NCBI GenBank assembly: GCA_016647705.1
Contig: CM028330.1
Location: 29,344,649 to 29,408,648, forward strand
From: Eucommia ulmoides
Lineage: Eukaryota > Streptophyta > Magnoliopsida > Garryales > Eucommiaceae
DNA length: 64,000 bases
Direction: 5' to 3'
The notes beneath the pieces were generated by a model. That model was given only the letters and a program-made list of their open reading frames with translations. It was not told where the DNA came from and did not search any database. This document shows positions 12,378 through 25,799 of the stretch, piece after piece. The position numbers and the translations under genes were made by a program. How positions within the stretch are numbered: the stretch's first letter is position 1; each line of letters begins with the position of its first letter.

Positions 12378-13770
12378 CACTATATGTTTCCTATTTATTT
12401 GGTTTATATATTTAATTATTCTTTCAATTAAATTGATAAACTACTTTTTATTCTTAAGAATTTTGATTTGAAAAAGTTTTAAGGACAAAATTGATCTCTT
12501 TCAAGAGCATTTTTCAATGGAACATACTTATTTTGAATATATATGATATATGGGGTCTTGGGGTGTGATTTAATAACATAACATTTGAAAACTAGCTGTT
12601 ATAGGCAAAATTATAGGTTTAATAATATAGACCTACGGGATTTAGAAATGTGCATCAAGAACAATCAGATTTGTGATTTATAAAAGAGATTTTGTTACTG
12701 AAAATTATAATTGAGATTTTTCATTGAGTTTTTGATCTAAGACACTCATCATTTGTGTCACCGATCTGCGTTTTGCTATCGAGTTGTTCTAATCATTTCC
12801 GAAGAATCCCGATGAGATTGATCCAAGTTATTAGTTTTATTTTCTTATATTATTTTGATTAATTGCTTGGATAAGATATTTGAGAAAAATCATTTTCGAA
12901 CTTAATTCTTGGAAATCTTTTAAATGATTTTTAAATTGATAAATCTAATTACGTGCTACTTGTGTGCTACCCGTTGTTTTTTTTTTTTAATCAAATTTAT
13001 TTGCTTCACATTATGTTTATCACGTAGTTATTATTCGAGATATTAATTGAGTATATATGTACTGGGGTGGTAGAAGTTCTTTGTAGGAAAAAACTATTTT
13101 TTGTATTTGCAAGTTTGAGCGGATTAGATATGTTTGGGTCAGTGTTTAATCAAGGTAGCTAGGGCTTCGATCTTTTTCCTGTGAAAAAGATTAGGGTTTG
13201 ATCTTTGTCCTGTAAAAAGATTATGTTAGTCTTTTTCCTTGAAAAGATTAGGTTTTACTTCTTCTTATAATTGAATTAAGTGTAATTGTAAAGGTTCTTC
13301 TGAAGCCTGTGAAAATGATAAGTGAGAGAGTGATAGGTTGATTCTGAGCTTGTGAAAAAAATCAGGGTTATAAAGGTTGATTTTGAGCTTATAAAAAGAA
13401 TCAAGATAGTTAGGGTTTGATTATGAGTCGGGGAAAAGAATTAAGGTTACTCTTAACCCTATAAAAAGATTATAAGGGTTTTGTTCCTACATGTGAAAAG
13501 AATCAAGGGTTTAGTGGATTGCTAATCTTCTTGGAGCTTAGGAGTCTGGATTTAGGTAAGAGTAACTTACCGAACTAGGATATATTGCTGAGTATTGCAT
13601 TGTTATCTTTTAGTTTGTTTAGGTGTGCATCTAGATAAACACATTTCCGCTGCGTAATAAGATATAATCAATTTAGGAAAATTGATTATTTGTGTTTGAA
13701 TGAATTGTTTAGAGTTTTGTATCTAGCCAATTCACCCCCTTTCCCTCTTGGGTAACTATTTGGGCCAACA
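11684..13770 (+). repeat. 3' LTR of the 6.5-13.8 kb element
   Basis: It starts TGTTGAACC and ends GGGCCAACA, the same ends as LTRs at 19668-21854 (minus), 23125-25799 (plus) and 31106 onward (minus). Length is 2087 bp. Inside are GGTCGGTCAACCG-type inverted repeats (about 12170-12270), an (AT)n run at 12345-12372 and a series of hairpin units at 13180-13510. Confidence 0.7.
12345..12372 (+). repeat. (AT)14 microsatellite
   Basis: A perfect AT run inside the 3' LTR. Confidence 0.9.
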
Positions 13771-14847
13771 TCGTTGTTCGGAACTATGTTATGATCTTAT
13801 CATTGGTAACTCGCCAAGGTACGTAAGAAATCTAAGCAAGTCTGGTCGAATCAATGGAATGACGACTTCACGATATTCTCTCAGTCCTGTTTTAGGGTGC
13901 ATCTCTGAAGAAGTCCGTCGACTTTTTAGAGAAGTCGTTTTCACTCTCTTTATTATTCAAACAACAAGGGATGTCTGTGCAAGAATTACGCTTGACTTTA
14001 TCCTTGGCAACGTGCCAAGGTACGTAGGAAATCTATTAAGGTTTGGTCATCCAACTATAGAAACCCTATCCATGGGCTAGGGCATATTCTCATAGTTTCA
14101 ATCATTGTGCATGGATTTGACCTAATAAACTCCAGTGTACACCTCTTGGAACAAAAGAGCAAAGGTCTAAATTCATATCTTCACTCCATATTAAAGGATG
14201 TTAGGGGTAAAAATGACAAACAAACAAAAATTAAAATAAAGAAAAGGGAAAAGAAATGAGGTATTTCTTTTTGATCGCTTTGTCGCCACCCGGGGAAGCT
14301 TATAGGTTCTTCTAAAAGCAATAATTCCATAATTGGGCTGAGAAATCGGAGGACTCCACAGGTAATTTAGAATGCTTTTGGTTTTGAAGGAAGAAAGGTC
14401 AGAAACTTCTAGAAATCTAGAAATCTCCGATAAATGACAAAGTCCGAGATTGTACTCCGAAGAAGAAAGTGTTTCAAAAAAATAGAAACATACTATGGTT
14501 ATGCAAGTACTTACGTAGTAATTTTAACTTTCAGTTGTCTACATGCTGTTTTTATGTTATGACTAATATTTCAATACAGACAATGGAAAGAACGAACAAC
14601 AAAAAACATTAACCACGAGAAGGTTAGAATATCACTCTTCGAGTTCATTTTACCGTATTTGAAAAGAAAAAGTTGAATGATGCTGCTAAGTCAGCGATAA
14701 ACAAGAATCAAAGGTCGAAACCACCATTAAAGCCTCGATCCTCGATTCCGACACTAGACGTCAATGGATAGTTGTAGACTAGGAAGTTATCATACATTCG
14801 TGGTAACTCATGATCTCAAGAGTCGATTTTGGAACAAGCTTGGTACT
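13771..14847. repeat. Unclassified repeat-derived spacer with an internal duplication
   Basis: Two diverged copies of a segment containing caaggtacgtaggaaatct lie about 200 bp apart (near 13815 and 14018). Similar GGTACGTAGG-containing sequence is common near plant Gypsy element ends. No reading frame with a recognisable product was found. Confidence 0.35.
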
Positions 14848-16293
14848 TGATAGGTGTAATTTATCTATTTATTCCCAAACCGATTTTGGTAGTTTTTGAG
14901 TACTTTTATAGCGTTTTAATATGTTTTAATACGTTTTTATGTGTTTTTGTATAAATCAGGTGTTTGGGGTGAAAATGAGTTAAAACGGTTGAAAATCAAG
15001 TTAATAAGTGGAACGGCGGTGAAAGAACGGTGAAAATCAAGTAAAAAGAGCAAATCCTGCAACTGCAGCCCACCGCTGCAGCGGTGAAACTACTGGGAGT
15101 GCAGAAAGTTCACCGCCGCAACAGTCAGGCCACCACTACAGCGGTAAAACAACAAGATGCCACTGATGAACCACCGCTGCAGCGATCAAGCCATCGCTAC
15201 AGCGGTGACCACTGCCAGCATACCCACTGCTGCAGTGGTGAACCAACCACTATAGCGGTGACCCCTGCACTTGTAACGTGCATTTTTTAGATATTTTTAG
15301 ATATTTTGGTTCTCGTATATTCTCTCCCTCTCATTTCTTCGATGATTAGCCCTTATGAGAGGATAAGATAGAGTTGAGAGGTTTTTGGGGAGAGCTCATC
15401 CAAACCCGAAGAAGAAAATCACGTTGCCAAGAAGGATAAACGCTCTCGGAGTGGTTTTAACGTCGGATTTTCAGATAATGGCTAAGTTCCTTCGTTTCTT
15501 TCTTCATTTTTTAACTTTGGTTTATTATTTGAGCATGTTTAGCTCGTTTATCATTGCATATACGGTTATTCCCATTGGCTAAACATGGATTATCTATGGA
15601 ATTAATATAGTTTATGAAAATGTTGTTTGTTTGAATTGTGTTTCTTTAACGGTTGTTCTTCGCTATTCGATTGTATTTATCGTTCTTGTATTTCCATTAT
15701 ATGCTTATTTAGATATATTGAGAAATCGGGATTTGACATTCGGGAGAGGTAACCCCAGATTCGGACTAGGGTTAAACACAACGCGACGATATAATAACCC
15801 GGGAAGGAGTTAGAAAGTGTGCAATCCATGACGTTGAGGCAAGACTCATGTGACTATGTGTTCTAAAAAACAATAGAGAGGGAGTTCGACGTTAACGAGA
15901 AATCACATATTCATTCACTATACACTTGCGAGAGGGAGTGAATGAGTTTACGATACAAATATTATCGAATAGGTCGAATACCGTTATTGTTAACTAAACG
16001 AAACTAAACACGTTTAAGTAAATGAAGTCAATCCCTAGATAATCTATTCCCCTAAACGTCTCAATATCAGTATTATAGTATAATTAGTTTAATTAGTATT
16101 TTAGATTAGTACTTATATTATAAACAAAACATATTTTTATCGCCTAAATAAAGTTAGGTTATGATAATTGTGGTATTCAACGGTAATTTCAACCAATCTT
16201 TGTGTATATGACAACCATAACTCTTCCAAACTATAATAAAACTTGACCCGTACACTTGCGGTAAAAGTAGCGAAGTATCACACGCGCCTACCA
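14848..16293 (+). repeat. Left LTR of the Athila/Tat-like element
   Basis: It begins TGATAGG and ends CTACCA, 1446 bp, immediately before the primer site. The part at 15060-15265 holds about seven copies of a CACCGCTGCAGCGGTG-type palindromic subrepeat. Confidence 0.65.
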
Positions 16294-16439
16294 AGTTTTT
16301 GGCACCGTTGTTGGGGAATGGTTTTTAGATTATTGTTGATATTGTGAGTAAATAACTTAATTTTAATTTAGGCATTTTTTTTGTTTATAATTTTTTCTTT
16401 GTAGTTTTGTTTTTGTTTTTTCTGTAGGGTACTTGAAGA

Positions 16440-17070
16440 TGTTAGATCAACAGGTATTCTTATATTTCTTTCAATGGGATTCCGAGCCTTTTATAATGCT
16501 TGAGATCAGTACAAGGAATTGTTGTTCCGGTTTCCAAATCATCATTTCCTGAGGAAGTGTCAACTGCTGAACCTTCTCGACGGGTTATTAGCCGCGACTA
16601 GAAATTGGGTTGAAAGAGGAAACGGTACCACCTCTTTCGACCAAGTAACTGCGGATAAAGCCTATTGGTTGTTGGAAGACATGGTTGATTATGATTATCA
16701 CTATTGGAATTATTCAACAAACTACCAAAGCTTGGGGGATAGTTTCACCACCACGGCGCCATGGATTGACACTCCAATTTAAGATGTGGAGTCTTCCCTC
16801 TGGAAATCATGTTCCCTGAATTTATGGGGGAGACTCAAGCTTTCTGGAGAAAAATGAATGACAGGATCAATGAGCATGAGAATCGTCTCGACAATATTAA
16901 GACGGTCTGCACCAAAATCGATATGACCGTAATGTCTCTTCAGACGCAACTCGGTCAACTAATCTGTTTTATTAAGGCTAAGTCAGAAGTGGTGGCACTA
17001 AGAAATACAAACGCCACATTCAATGCAAGCCACCACGAGAAACTGAAAATGAGCGGAAAGAGTTTGTGAG
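16440..17070 (+). mobile_element. Gypsy gag remnant (Athila/Tat-like)
   Basis: Segments such as LLNLLDGLLAATRNWVERGN followed by ADKAYWLLEDMVDYDYHYW fit the conserved Gag stretch of Athila/Tat elements (GLxxxTRxxVDAAAGG...EAYELLE). A coiled-coil-like helix follows at about 16850-16980. It is a fossil with more than one break. Confidence 0.5.
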
Positions 17071-17074
17071 CATT

Positions 17075-18984
17075 CACAGATGTTTATTCGAATTAGACGG
17101 GAACCCAAACATGGATCGACGATTGTGATTCTTCACCATTGGAGATCCAAATTGTGATGCCACCATTCCACCATTGATCCCAGACGATCACATCTACGAG
17201 GATCCGATGTGGCTCAATTGTCCTTTGCCGCCAAAAACAACGTTCTTTCATGCCCACCAAGTACATGAGCTGGTGGAGAGTCTTGTTCAAAGTTCGAGCC
17301 GAATAAGGCCAAATCTCACCAGCCTTGAGGGCGTTCTGAACCAAGACCCATACATAGTGTTGTACGACATTTACTATGGGCGGAAGCCGCTCTTTGACGA
17401 GCACTTCTCTATGTCGGGCCGAGGACAATAAACCACGCACGTTTTAGGAGACAACCCAAGTAAAAAATGAATTAGATCCATCACCACCGAATACATTTGG
17501 AGGCAAGCTTATCTCACCTCCCAGGTACGTGTTCTAAACCCCATTCGTTAGCATGATTTATTTTAAATATTGAGATTGATGATTGGGTCGCTGAGGACAC
17601 TGACCGTTTTAAGCTTGGGGGTGATATGTAGTATGTTAGTATGCGTTCTTTTTATTTTATTGTGTTAGTTTAGTTTATTGTTTGCATGTTTGTTTAGTGT
17701 AGGATGTGTTTATGTTTGTTGTTGTTGTTGCATGCTGAGTTTTGCGTTTATCTGGGTTATTATCAGATGATAATATTACCCCCTGGTTGTTTTCGAGGTC
17801 AAGAGTAATGCTCATTCATGTGTGTTCTGTATGCTTGACAATATGTTTTGGAAAAAGTTATTGTAGATCCTAATTTGCATGAGCACGTAGACTCAATGTA
17901 TAGCTATTCAATTGATTTGAGGCCAATTATCGATTAACCAAACTCATGACATTTTAAGGATTCTAGAACCTAATTGAGGAGAAACTTGAGACGAAATCCT
18001 AGGTGAGGTAGTTCAGGAGACATGATTTAGGCATTTATTTTGATTCGCTTGAGCCTTTGAAGCTTACCTTGTTATATGTTTATCCCTTATTACCCTGTCG
18101 AAGCCTATAATGCTGTTTTAATTCTGAACACATAACAAATACCTTGCCCAATTGATCTTTTTCCAAACCTATATCACTGAACTGAAGGCACAATTTGAGT
18201 AAATCAAGTTAGCATTTGTGTATGCTACTTGAAGTGAGCGGTTAGGTTTAGGGAGAACTTTTGATTGGTTCAGTATTCGAGTATTCCCTTGTCATTTTTC
18301 TTTCATTTTAACCACGCCCATTAAATTAAAATAATCAAATAAGTTTAGGGGTGTGGTTGTTGTTAAAAAACAAAAACAAAAAAACATATGTAAATATCAT
18401 TCTATTTTTGTTTCTTTTGACAAGTAAGTATGAAGTTCTTAAATGTATGTTCAGAGTTGTTTCGACTTGATCTTTGGGGGTTCGAGAGTGATTGAGTGTC
18501 AAACATGTGCCTCGGGTATCGTTAAGTTAATAACGTTAACTTGTTTTCTATTCTTGATATACCCTTGGCCAAATGTTCCAAAAATCGAACCAAGTCCTAT
18601 TGATCTTTTTGAATTTCTTAGCCTACATTAGTGGAGAATGGAACCTTATCAGGCATATGGATTTTCTATACCTTATTGGTTTTAGTCATGAGCTTTATTA
18701 GTGGATAATCTAATCCGATCGGTGGATAATTATATAATTGAGTTTTCGTACACACACTTTAAAAGGATCTAGAATGGCGCTTACTATTATTGAATGTTGA
18801 AATTCTAGAACACCACATGGTGTGTTTTATTCCTGAACTTGATAGGATTGGGAGTCGACGAGGGAAAACCGTTTGGCCAGTTAGATGAAATTCAAAACTT
18901 GCACATTATTGTATCTTCATGTTTTTCATTTTTAGTATTTAAATTTCATAATTAGTTGTTGTAGTTTCTTTTATTGTATGGGTG
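17075..18984 (+). other. 3' noncoding part of the Athila/Tat-like element
   Basis: It contains the TAAGCTTGGGGG purine tract near 17611 and then AT-rich sequence typical of the spacer before the right LTR in these elements. An open stretch at 17174-17431 has no family I recognise. Confidence 0.4.
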
Positions 18985-21854
18985 TTTTACTTCATGAGTC
19001 ATCAAGTTGCCTATGAGATCATCAATTTCATATTTGCCAATATCTTTATCTTCCTTAATTGTCGTCACCTTTAACTCTCATACTTTTGTTAAAGATCTTA
19101 GGACCTTTCGAACTCTATCCTCCTTGGAGTATGCCTTTCCAAGTTGACTCAAGTGATTGCAAATGTTGTTGAAACGAGTATATATCTCTTGAATCGATTC
19201 AATTTCTTCCATTCTAAACAATTCAAATTTTCTCATAAAAGCGTTGATTTTCGATTGCTTTACTTGACTTGTCCCTTCGCGGGTAACTTGTAACTTGCCC
19301 CACATCTCATTTGCATATTTACAACCTGAAATCCTAGAATATTCATTAGCATCTAATGAGCAAAATAGAATGTTAATAGCCTGAGAGTTTATAGAGAGTT
19401 TCTGCTTATCAGAAGCAGTTAGCTGTTTCTTCTTCTTCTCGACTCCATTTTCTATTGGAATAAATGAACCATCCACAATCACTAGCCACACATCATAATT
19501 TGTGGTATGAAGAAAGACAATCATTCTGTCTTTCCAGAATGAATAGTTTTTACCTACAAATAACGGTAGTCAGTGCATGGACTGCCCCTCAGCTAGTGTG
19601 CCCATTATGTACGCCATGTGATCTTTATTAGCTAAGAGTGTCGAGCTAAATCAGCTCTAATACCAATTGTTGGCCCAGTGAGCTACCCAAGAGATGGGTA
19701 AATTGGGTAGATAAAAAATTATCAAAGAAAATACTTAAAAAATTCAAATAATTAATTTTAATCCTAAATTAATTATTATCTTTATATAACGTTGAAAATA
19801 TAATATTAACTAGGTGCACACCAAACAACAAAAATAAATAATGAAAAATAGCACCATACTAGAAATTTATACTAGTTCACCAAGCTGAGTGTCGCACCCA
19901 CTAAACTTAAGATTCATTTAAAGGTAGGAACCAAACCCTCACAATGATTCTTTTCGCAGGTTCATAATCAACATTTACAAATTCTTTTTTCCAAATTCAG
20001 GAATAAACTCTACTTTTTACAGGTTTAAGAATAATCCAATTCTTTTTGTACCTTAGGCTAAAAAATCAAAACTTCACAAACACTTCAAATATCCTTTTAC
20101 CTGGTAATGATTGAATCGTTATAAAATTGCTCACAAATCAATTCAATCAAGGAAGAATTACTATCTCAATTTCTTTACAAGAAGAGACTGAAACTAGCTA
20201 CCTTTTGATTAAATACTCTCAATAGTATTTAATCCGTCACTCAACTCATCAATTACAAATTGACAAACGATTTTTCTCACTCAGAGCTTCTACCACCCCA
20301 GATAAATTATAACTCAATTAATAGCCCAAAACTAATTATAGAAAAGTGAGATATTCAAAATCTGATTTTAAACAAAAAGTAGGTAGCACGTAATTGAGCA
20401 CGTAATCAAATTTCTTTAAGAAATTGTTTCAAAAAATATTTTTTCAATAAAAAATCGAAAAACAATTTTGAAGATCAAATTCCAAGTAAATAATAATTTT
20501 AGCAAGTAAATAATAATTTTAGCAAATAAATAAATAATTTGAAACAATTTCACCAGAAATCCACCGAAATAATAATGATTAGAATGACAATGACACTTCA
20601 GATCTGTAGTAGCAATAATCTACAACAAATATTTCTCAAGAACAAATCTGAAGAAAGATCTCACAATATACTTAGTATGATAACTCTTAGAAATCTCAAA
20701 AGTTGAATAGCTCAAAATAATTCTCTAGATGTGTCTCACTCCAATGTGAAAAAAACGCAGGTCTATTTAAAAAGGAATAAAACAAGTCTTCCAACGGCCA
20801 GTTCCTATGAATCATGACGTTTAATTGCACCAATAGACCCTCTATATCCTAATGATTCATTTATGATATAATTCACTCAAAAATATCTTTTAAAACTTTC
20901 AATTAAGTCCCTCAAAGTTTTTTCTTAAAACACAGCTGAATTGGATTGAAAGAATTATACGTACCAAATTGAGAAACATAAAAAATGCTTGAACCATATC
21001 GATAGGAACACTTAGATATCATTTAAATAACTAAAAATACTTTAGATTCCTAAGATATCTCAGAGATCCTAACAAAAAAAGGGCTAGTAACGGCTACTTT
21101 TAGAATAAAATTCAGAATTCCACAAAATCCTGAAACAGTCCCATAAGTCGATTGACCAAAGGTTACCTGTCGACCGATCAATTCAGGATGTAGCTAAGCC
21201 AAAAAGTCTTCGCTCATCGGTCGATCACTCATACTTCAATTGTCGACCTGACGATTTAGAGAGTTTCATGAGTTGACTTATCTAATGGCCTAGAGATTCA
21301 GAGAATTCACCATCTAAAGCTCAGGTCGACCTACCTGTCGATCGAGAGATTCAACAACTTCACCTTCTATGCTCCGGTTGACTTACCTATCGACTGGTCA
21401 ATGTTGGGAATCTCTTTTAAATTTGTTTTTAATCCATTTTCTTCAACGTTTTCACCCCTTTAACCGATTTCTTTTCTCGGTTAACTCCACTAAATTCCTA
21501 AATTCAATTTTAATTAATTATCAGTTTTTCTTTTTCAATTACACATAGGAGAAAATAATTTAACTAATTAGGATCCTTTAAAAAACACACATATTTATAA
21601 AAATTATTTTGTGTCGTGTGTGATCCTGATTGGGATATTAAGAGTTAGAATTTAACCTGAGTTGTTTTCCCTAGGTTCTTCAATTTCTTCAAACTCTTAA
21701 ACTTCCACCATCTTTGTCATCATCTTTAGTATTGCCACAATATCTTCATGATTATTTTCATCACTGGAACTAATAAACTGAAACACTCAATAAAATTGTT
21801 AGTTCCATTAAAAATATCAACATTTAATTGTCCATCAAAATCTTAGGATCAACA
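18985..21854 (-). mobile_element. Copia fragment: 5' LTR, primer site and gag
   Basis: On the minus strand, the 5' LTR is 21854 down to 19668 (2187 bp, TGTTGATCC...GGGCCAACA). A primer site follows at about 19650-19667 (ttggtattagagc). The gag region (19524 down to about 18985) carries the UBN2-type Copia Gag motif (NAxAINILFCSLDANEYxRI, then KxELFRMEEIESIQEIYTRF). Pol and the 3' LTR are absent. The gag part looks little damaged but the element is broken by truncation. Confidence 0.75.
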
Positions 21855-23052
21855 CATAGGTTTTTGAACCAACTCAATTAGAGTTCGGACGAGAACATTA
21901 TGGCGAAAATACAAATCAGGTGCTAGCTACTGTCCCTGTATTGCTGCAGCGATAATTTCCATTACTGCAGCGCTGGTTTGATCGCTGTAGTGCCATTCCG
22001 ACAGTGAGTTTTCTTTCTTCCATCGTTGCAGTGCCTAGACACCAGCTAACATTGATATTTTTAGATATTTTTGAAATAGTTTGCATTTCTTTTGATTCCC
22101 ACTCATTCCCACAAGACCAAGAACATTTTTTGGGAGTTTTTTTAGAGCTCAAGATCATATCAAGCAAGAGAGTTCATCAATTGGAGAAGATGAAATAAGA
22201 TTGGAGCAAATTTTACAGACTTGGAACCATTCATTCTTCATATATCGACTATTCTCCCTTGTTTCTCTCTTTATTTCTAAACTCTTGTTTGTTGTTTGAT
22301 CATGTATATATCGTTTTTAGTTGAATATTTGGTTATGGCCATGAACTACACGTTTATTGTCTAGGGATTGATGTAGTTCACTAATATACATGTTTGAGTA
22401 AATTGTTGTTTCGTTATCGATTGTTCATCCCTATTCGATTATGTTTATTGTTCTTTTACTTCTATTATATGATTTTTATGATATTTTGGTTGATTTGAGA
22501 ATACGGGATTTGACACTCAGAAGAGGTAACCCTGGATTTAGACTAGGGTTTAAACAAATCACAACGTTCTAATGTTTCGGAAGATTATTAGAATGTGTGC
22601 AATCAATGAGGTTGGGGCGAGACTCATGTAATCGTTTAGATGCTAGATAGGGATATCGGTGTTGACACGAATTGCATATTCATTCACTTTACACTAGAGA
22701 GAGGTAGTGAGTGAGTTTTAGACACCTAGATTGTCGGATAGATTAATGACCGTTAATATAAACTAGACTAAATCAAACATGTTTAAGTGAACGAGGTTAA
22801 TCCCTAGATAATTTATTCCTATAGACGTTATTCTTAGTATTTTAGTTTAATTAGTTTACTTTAGTTTTATATTTCTATAACAAAAAACCTAAAATTGGAT
22901 TACCTAGATAAAGTTAAGTTACGACAATTATGGTACTTAACGATGATTTAAACCAATCCCTGTGGATATTATAACCTTACTCATCACTATTCTATTAAAA
23001 CTTGGCCTCGTGCACTTGCGAGTAATTCAAAGCGATTAAAATATCGTCAACA
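21855..23052 (+). repeat. Right LTR of the Athila/Tat-like element (5'-truncated)
   Basis: It matches 15060-16293 in order: degenerate CTGCAGCG subrepeats at 21935-22035, the gtttctctctttat block, the gagaggtaaccc block, and the cacttgcg terminal block. It abuts Copia LTR sequence on its left. Confidence 0.6.
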
Positions 23053-23124
23053 CAATACTTAGACGAACAAATTCCTAAATATTATCTAACTCGTTGCAAA
23101 CAAATTCCTAAACATTATCTAACT

Positions 23125-25799
23125 TGTTGATCCTAATATTTTGATGAAAAATTAAATGTAGATGTTTTTTGTAGAACTAACGGATTTTTTTGAGTGTTTT
23201 AGTTTATAAGTTCCATTAAAGATATTATCATGAAGAAATTGAGATGAATGCTAAATAGATGCTAAAGAGACTGACAAAGATGATGGACATTAAGAGACCA
23301 AAGACTTTGAAGAACCTAGGGAAAAATAACTCAGGTTACATTTTTACTCTTCATGTATCTTGATTAGGATCACACACGACACAAAATATTTTTCTAATTA
23401 TGTGTATTTTTAATAGGATTCTAATTAGTTAACATACTTTCTCCTATGTGAAATTGAAGACGAAATATTGATTTAAGAAAGATTAGATTAAAATTGAATT
23501 TAAGTGTTAGTGGAGTTAACCAAAAAAAAAAATCGGTTAAAGGAGAAAAAATATAAAATAAATTGAATTAAAAAATAAATTAAGAAAGGAGTATAGTAGG
23601 ATCGGTTGACCTACCTAGAAGGATCGGTTAACTGATGAGAAGGTGCTGGAATTATGTAGTTTCTGAATCGACAAGTCGACTTATGGCGTTTTATCGGTCG
23701 ACCAATGGGAATTAGTTGAACTCTCTAAATCATTTGGTCAACAACTAGGTCAACCTATGGCCAAAAGAGAAACTCTTTGAATCGTTAGGTCGATAGACTA
23801 ATGAGAGATGTCGACCTTTGAAACTCACTGAATCGTTCAATCGACAGACGAATAATTAGAGGTCGACCTATGGGCAAAGAATTTTTAGCTTGGGCTACAT
23901 CCTTACTCGAGCGGTCGACCTATGCGTTCTGGTAGATCAACAGATGGTTTTGTTTCAAGTTTGAAGGATTTCATGAATTTGATCCTTAATTAACCGTTTT
24001 TTGGCTTACTTGATTGAGATATTCTAGGAATCTGAACTTAATTGAGATATGATTTATCTATTCTATTATTCCTATTAATTTGGTCTATTTAATTAAATGT
24101 TCTTTTAATTAAAGTGCTTTAATACTTTCTATTTTAATGAATTTCCATTTAAAAAATCTTTAAGAACCAAAATGAGATTTCCCAAGAATATTTTTAAATA
24201 AAAAATATATATTTGAACATATATGATGTATGGGGTCTTGGGGTGTAATTTAATGACATAGTATTTGAAAAATAGTTGTTATAAGATATCTTTAAAATTC
24301 TTATCTTTAAACCTACAAATTTTGAGTTTAAATATTGTTATTTTGGTGGAGAATATTTTGGGATAGATTTAAAGAATTTTATTTTGACTTTACGATTTAG
24401 TCCATATACTTCAATATAATTATTTCTATACTTTCATTGACTAAGATCAAATTATTTTGGGGACTAAATTGAGAGCTTTAAAAGTTATATTGTTGGTTAA
24501 ATATAGTTTGAGGATAACATTTGAAAACTAGCCATTGAAAATCTAGTTTGAGGACTATTAAAAGAAACATGCGGGATTGTATTACATACATCAAGAACAA
24601 TTAGTTCATAAGCTATTCTGAGAGTTATCATTCTGATATTATATTGAGATATTATCTTGAGATTATTTTGTTCTTGAAATTCTTGTGTTAAAGCACTATT
24701 TGAGTTAGCGTCACCGATCTAAGTTGTCTTGCGATACTACGTGCAATCTATTCGGTGTTTTCCTAGTGAGATCGTTCCAAGCTTATTCTTTAATTGAGTA
24801 TTTTATTATTACTACTTGTTTGGTGAATTGATTTTTTAGAAATCGTTTTTGAATTTTAAAAGTATAAAAATCTTTTAAAACGATTTGTGTGTAAATCTGA
24901 TTATGTGCTAAATTGTGTGCTATCTGTTTTCTTTAAAAATCAGATTTTGAAATTTTTACTTTATTTCTATCACTAGTTTCGAAACATTAATTGAGTTCAA
25001 ATTAATCTGGGGTAGTAGAAGCTCCGAGTGGAAAAAAGTTTATCAATTTTGTAAATGATGAGTTGTGTGCGGATTAGATACTATTAGGAATATCTAATCA
25101 GGGGTAGCTGGTTTCAATCTCTTCCGGTAAAGAGATTGAGGTTTGATAGTTGCCAAGAGTACAAAATGATTTTGTTACTCTTTTCCCGTGAAAAAGAGAT
25201 AGAGGTAATTCTTCCTGACTAGAATTATTTTGAGTCAATTGTAAGGGTTAAATCCTTACCGGTGAAAAAGATACTTAAAGTGATTGTGATGTTTAATTCT
25301 TGAGCCTCAGGTATAAAAAGAATTAAGTTTGATTCTTAGCTTATGAAAGGATTAGGTTAGTCTTAAGCCTGAAAAAAGATAAGGTTATTCATGAGCCTGT
25401 GAAAAAGGATTGTAAAGGTTATTCCTCAGATTAGGAAAAGGAAATTGTAAAGGTTGATTCTGAGTCTGTGAAAAGAATCATTGTGTAAAAGTTTGGTTCC
25501 TACCTATTTAAAGGAATCTTAGTGGTTTAGTGGGTGCGACTCTCCGTGGGGCTCGGAGGACTGGATTAGCCAAGAATAGCTTGGTGAACCAATATAAATC
25601 TTGGTGTATTGTGATTTTACTTTATTTATTTTCAGTTGTTTGGGTGTGCACCTAATTTATTTAATACTTATCCACTGCTATAAAGCTAATAATTAATTTA
25701 GGATAAAATTAATTATTTGATTTTTGAAGTGTTATTATTTGATTAATTTTTTATTACTACCCAATTCACCCCCCTCTTGGGTAGCTCACTGGGCCAACA
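23125..25799 (+). mobile_element. Solo LTR with TAACT target duplication
   Basis: A 2675-bp LTR (TGTTGATCC...GGGCCAACA) has no internal region on either side. It is flanked by the 5-bp direct repeat TAACT at 23120-23124 and 25800-25804. This is the product expected from LTR-LTR recombination. It is inserted in the 3' noncoding tail of a related, oppositely oriented Copia element. It contains GGTCGACC-type subrepeats (23600-23940) and hairpin units (25110-25500). Confidence 0.85.

Larger units (their letters stand above)
6510..13770 (+). mobile_element. Old LTR retrotransposon (Copia-like ends), pol-less, broken
   Basis: A plus-strand element bounded by two related LTRs, the left one shortened. 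A primer site (about 7398-7415, agtagcagagc, tRNA-Met type) follows the left LTR. The interior carries a gag-like region with a CCHC-type knuckle near 8215-8265. Downstream is a second coding region (9409-10740) resembling the putative plant transposon protein domain family. A purine tract (aaagggggagaa) lies at about 11172-11184. No protease, integrase or reverse transcriptase was found, so it would depend on a partner element. It is broken in many places, and the poor LTR match suggests an old insertion. Confidence 0.65.
14848..23052 (+). mobile_element. Athila/Tat-like Gypsy retrotransposon, gag only, broken and nested
   Basis: The left LTR is 14848-16293. The primer site agtttttggcaccgttgttg (16294 on) matches the TTGGCGCCGTTGCCGGGGA-type site of Athila/Tat elements. 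A gag-like segment lies at about 16440-17070, and a purine tract (aagcttgggggtga) at about 17611-17624. A long 3' noncoding part runs to about 18984 and a 5'-shortened right LTR occupies 21855-23052. Copia sequence (18985-21854) separates the interior from the right LTR. No pol domains are present. The LTR copies are clearly diverged, so it is old and broken. Confidence 0.6.

Noticed and set aside
17174-17431. A host exon downstream of the Gypsy gag.
   Set aside because: No family recognised, and it lies between gag and the purine tract of the retroelement with no splice support.
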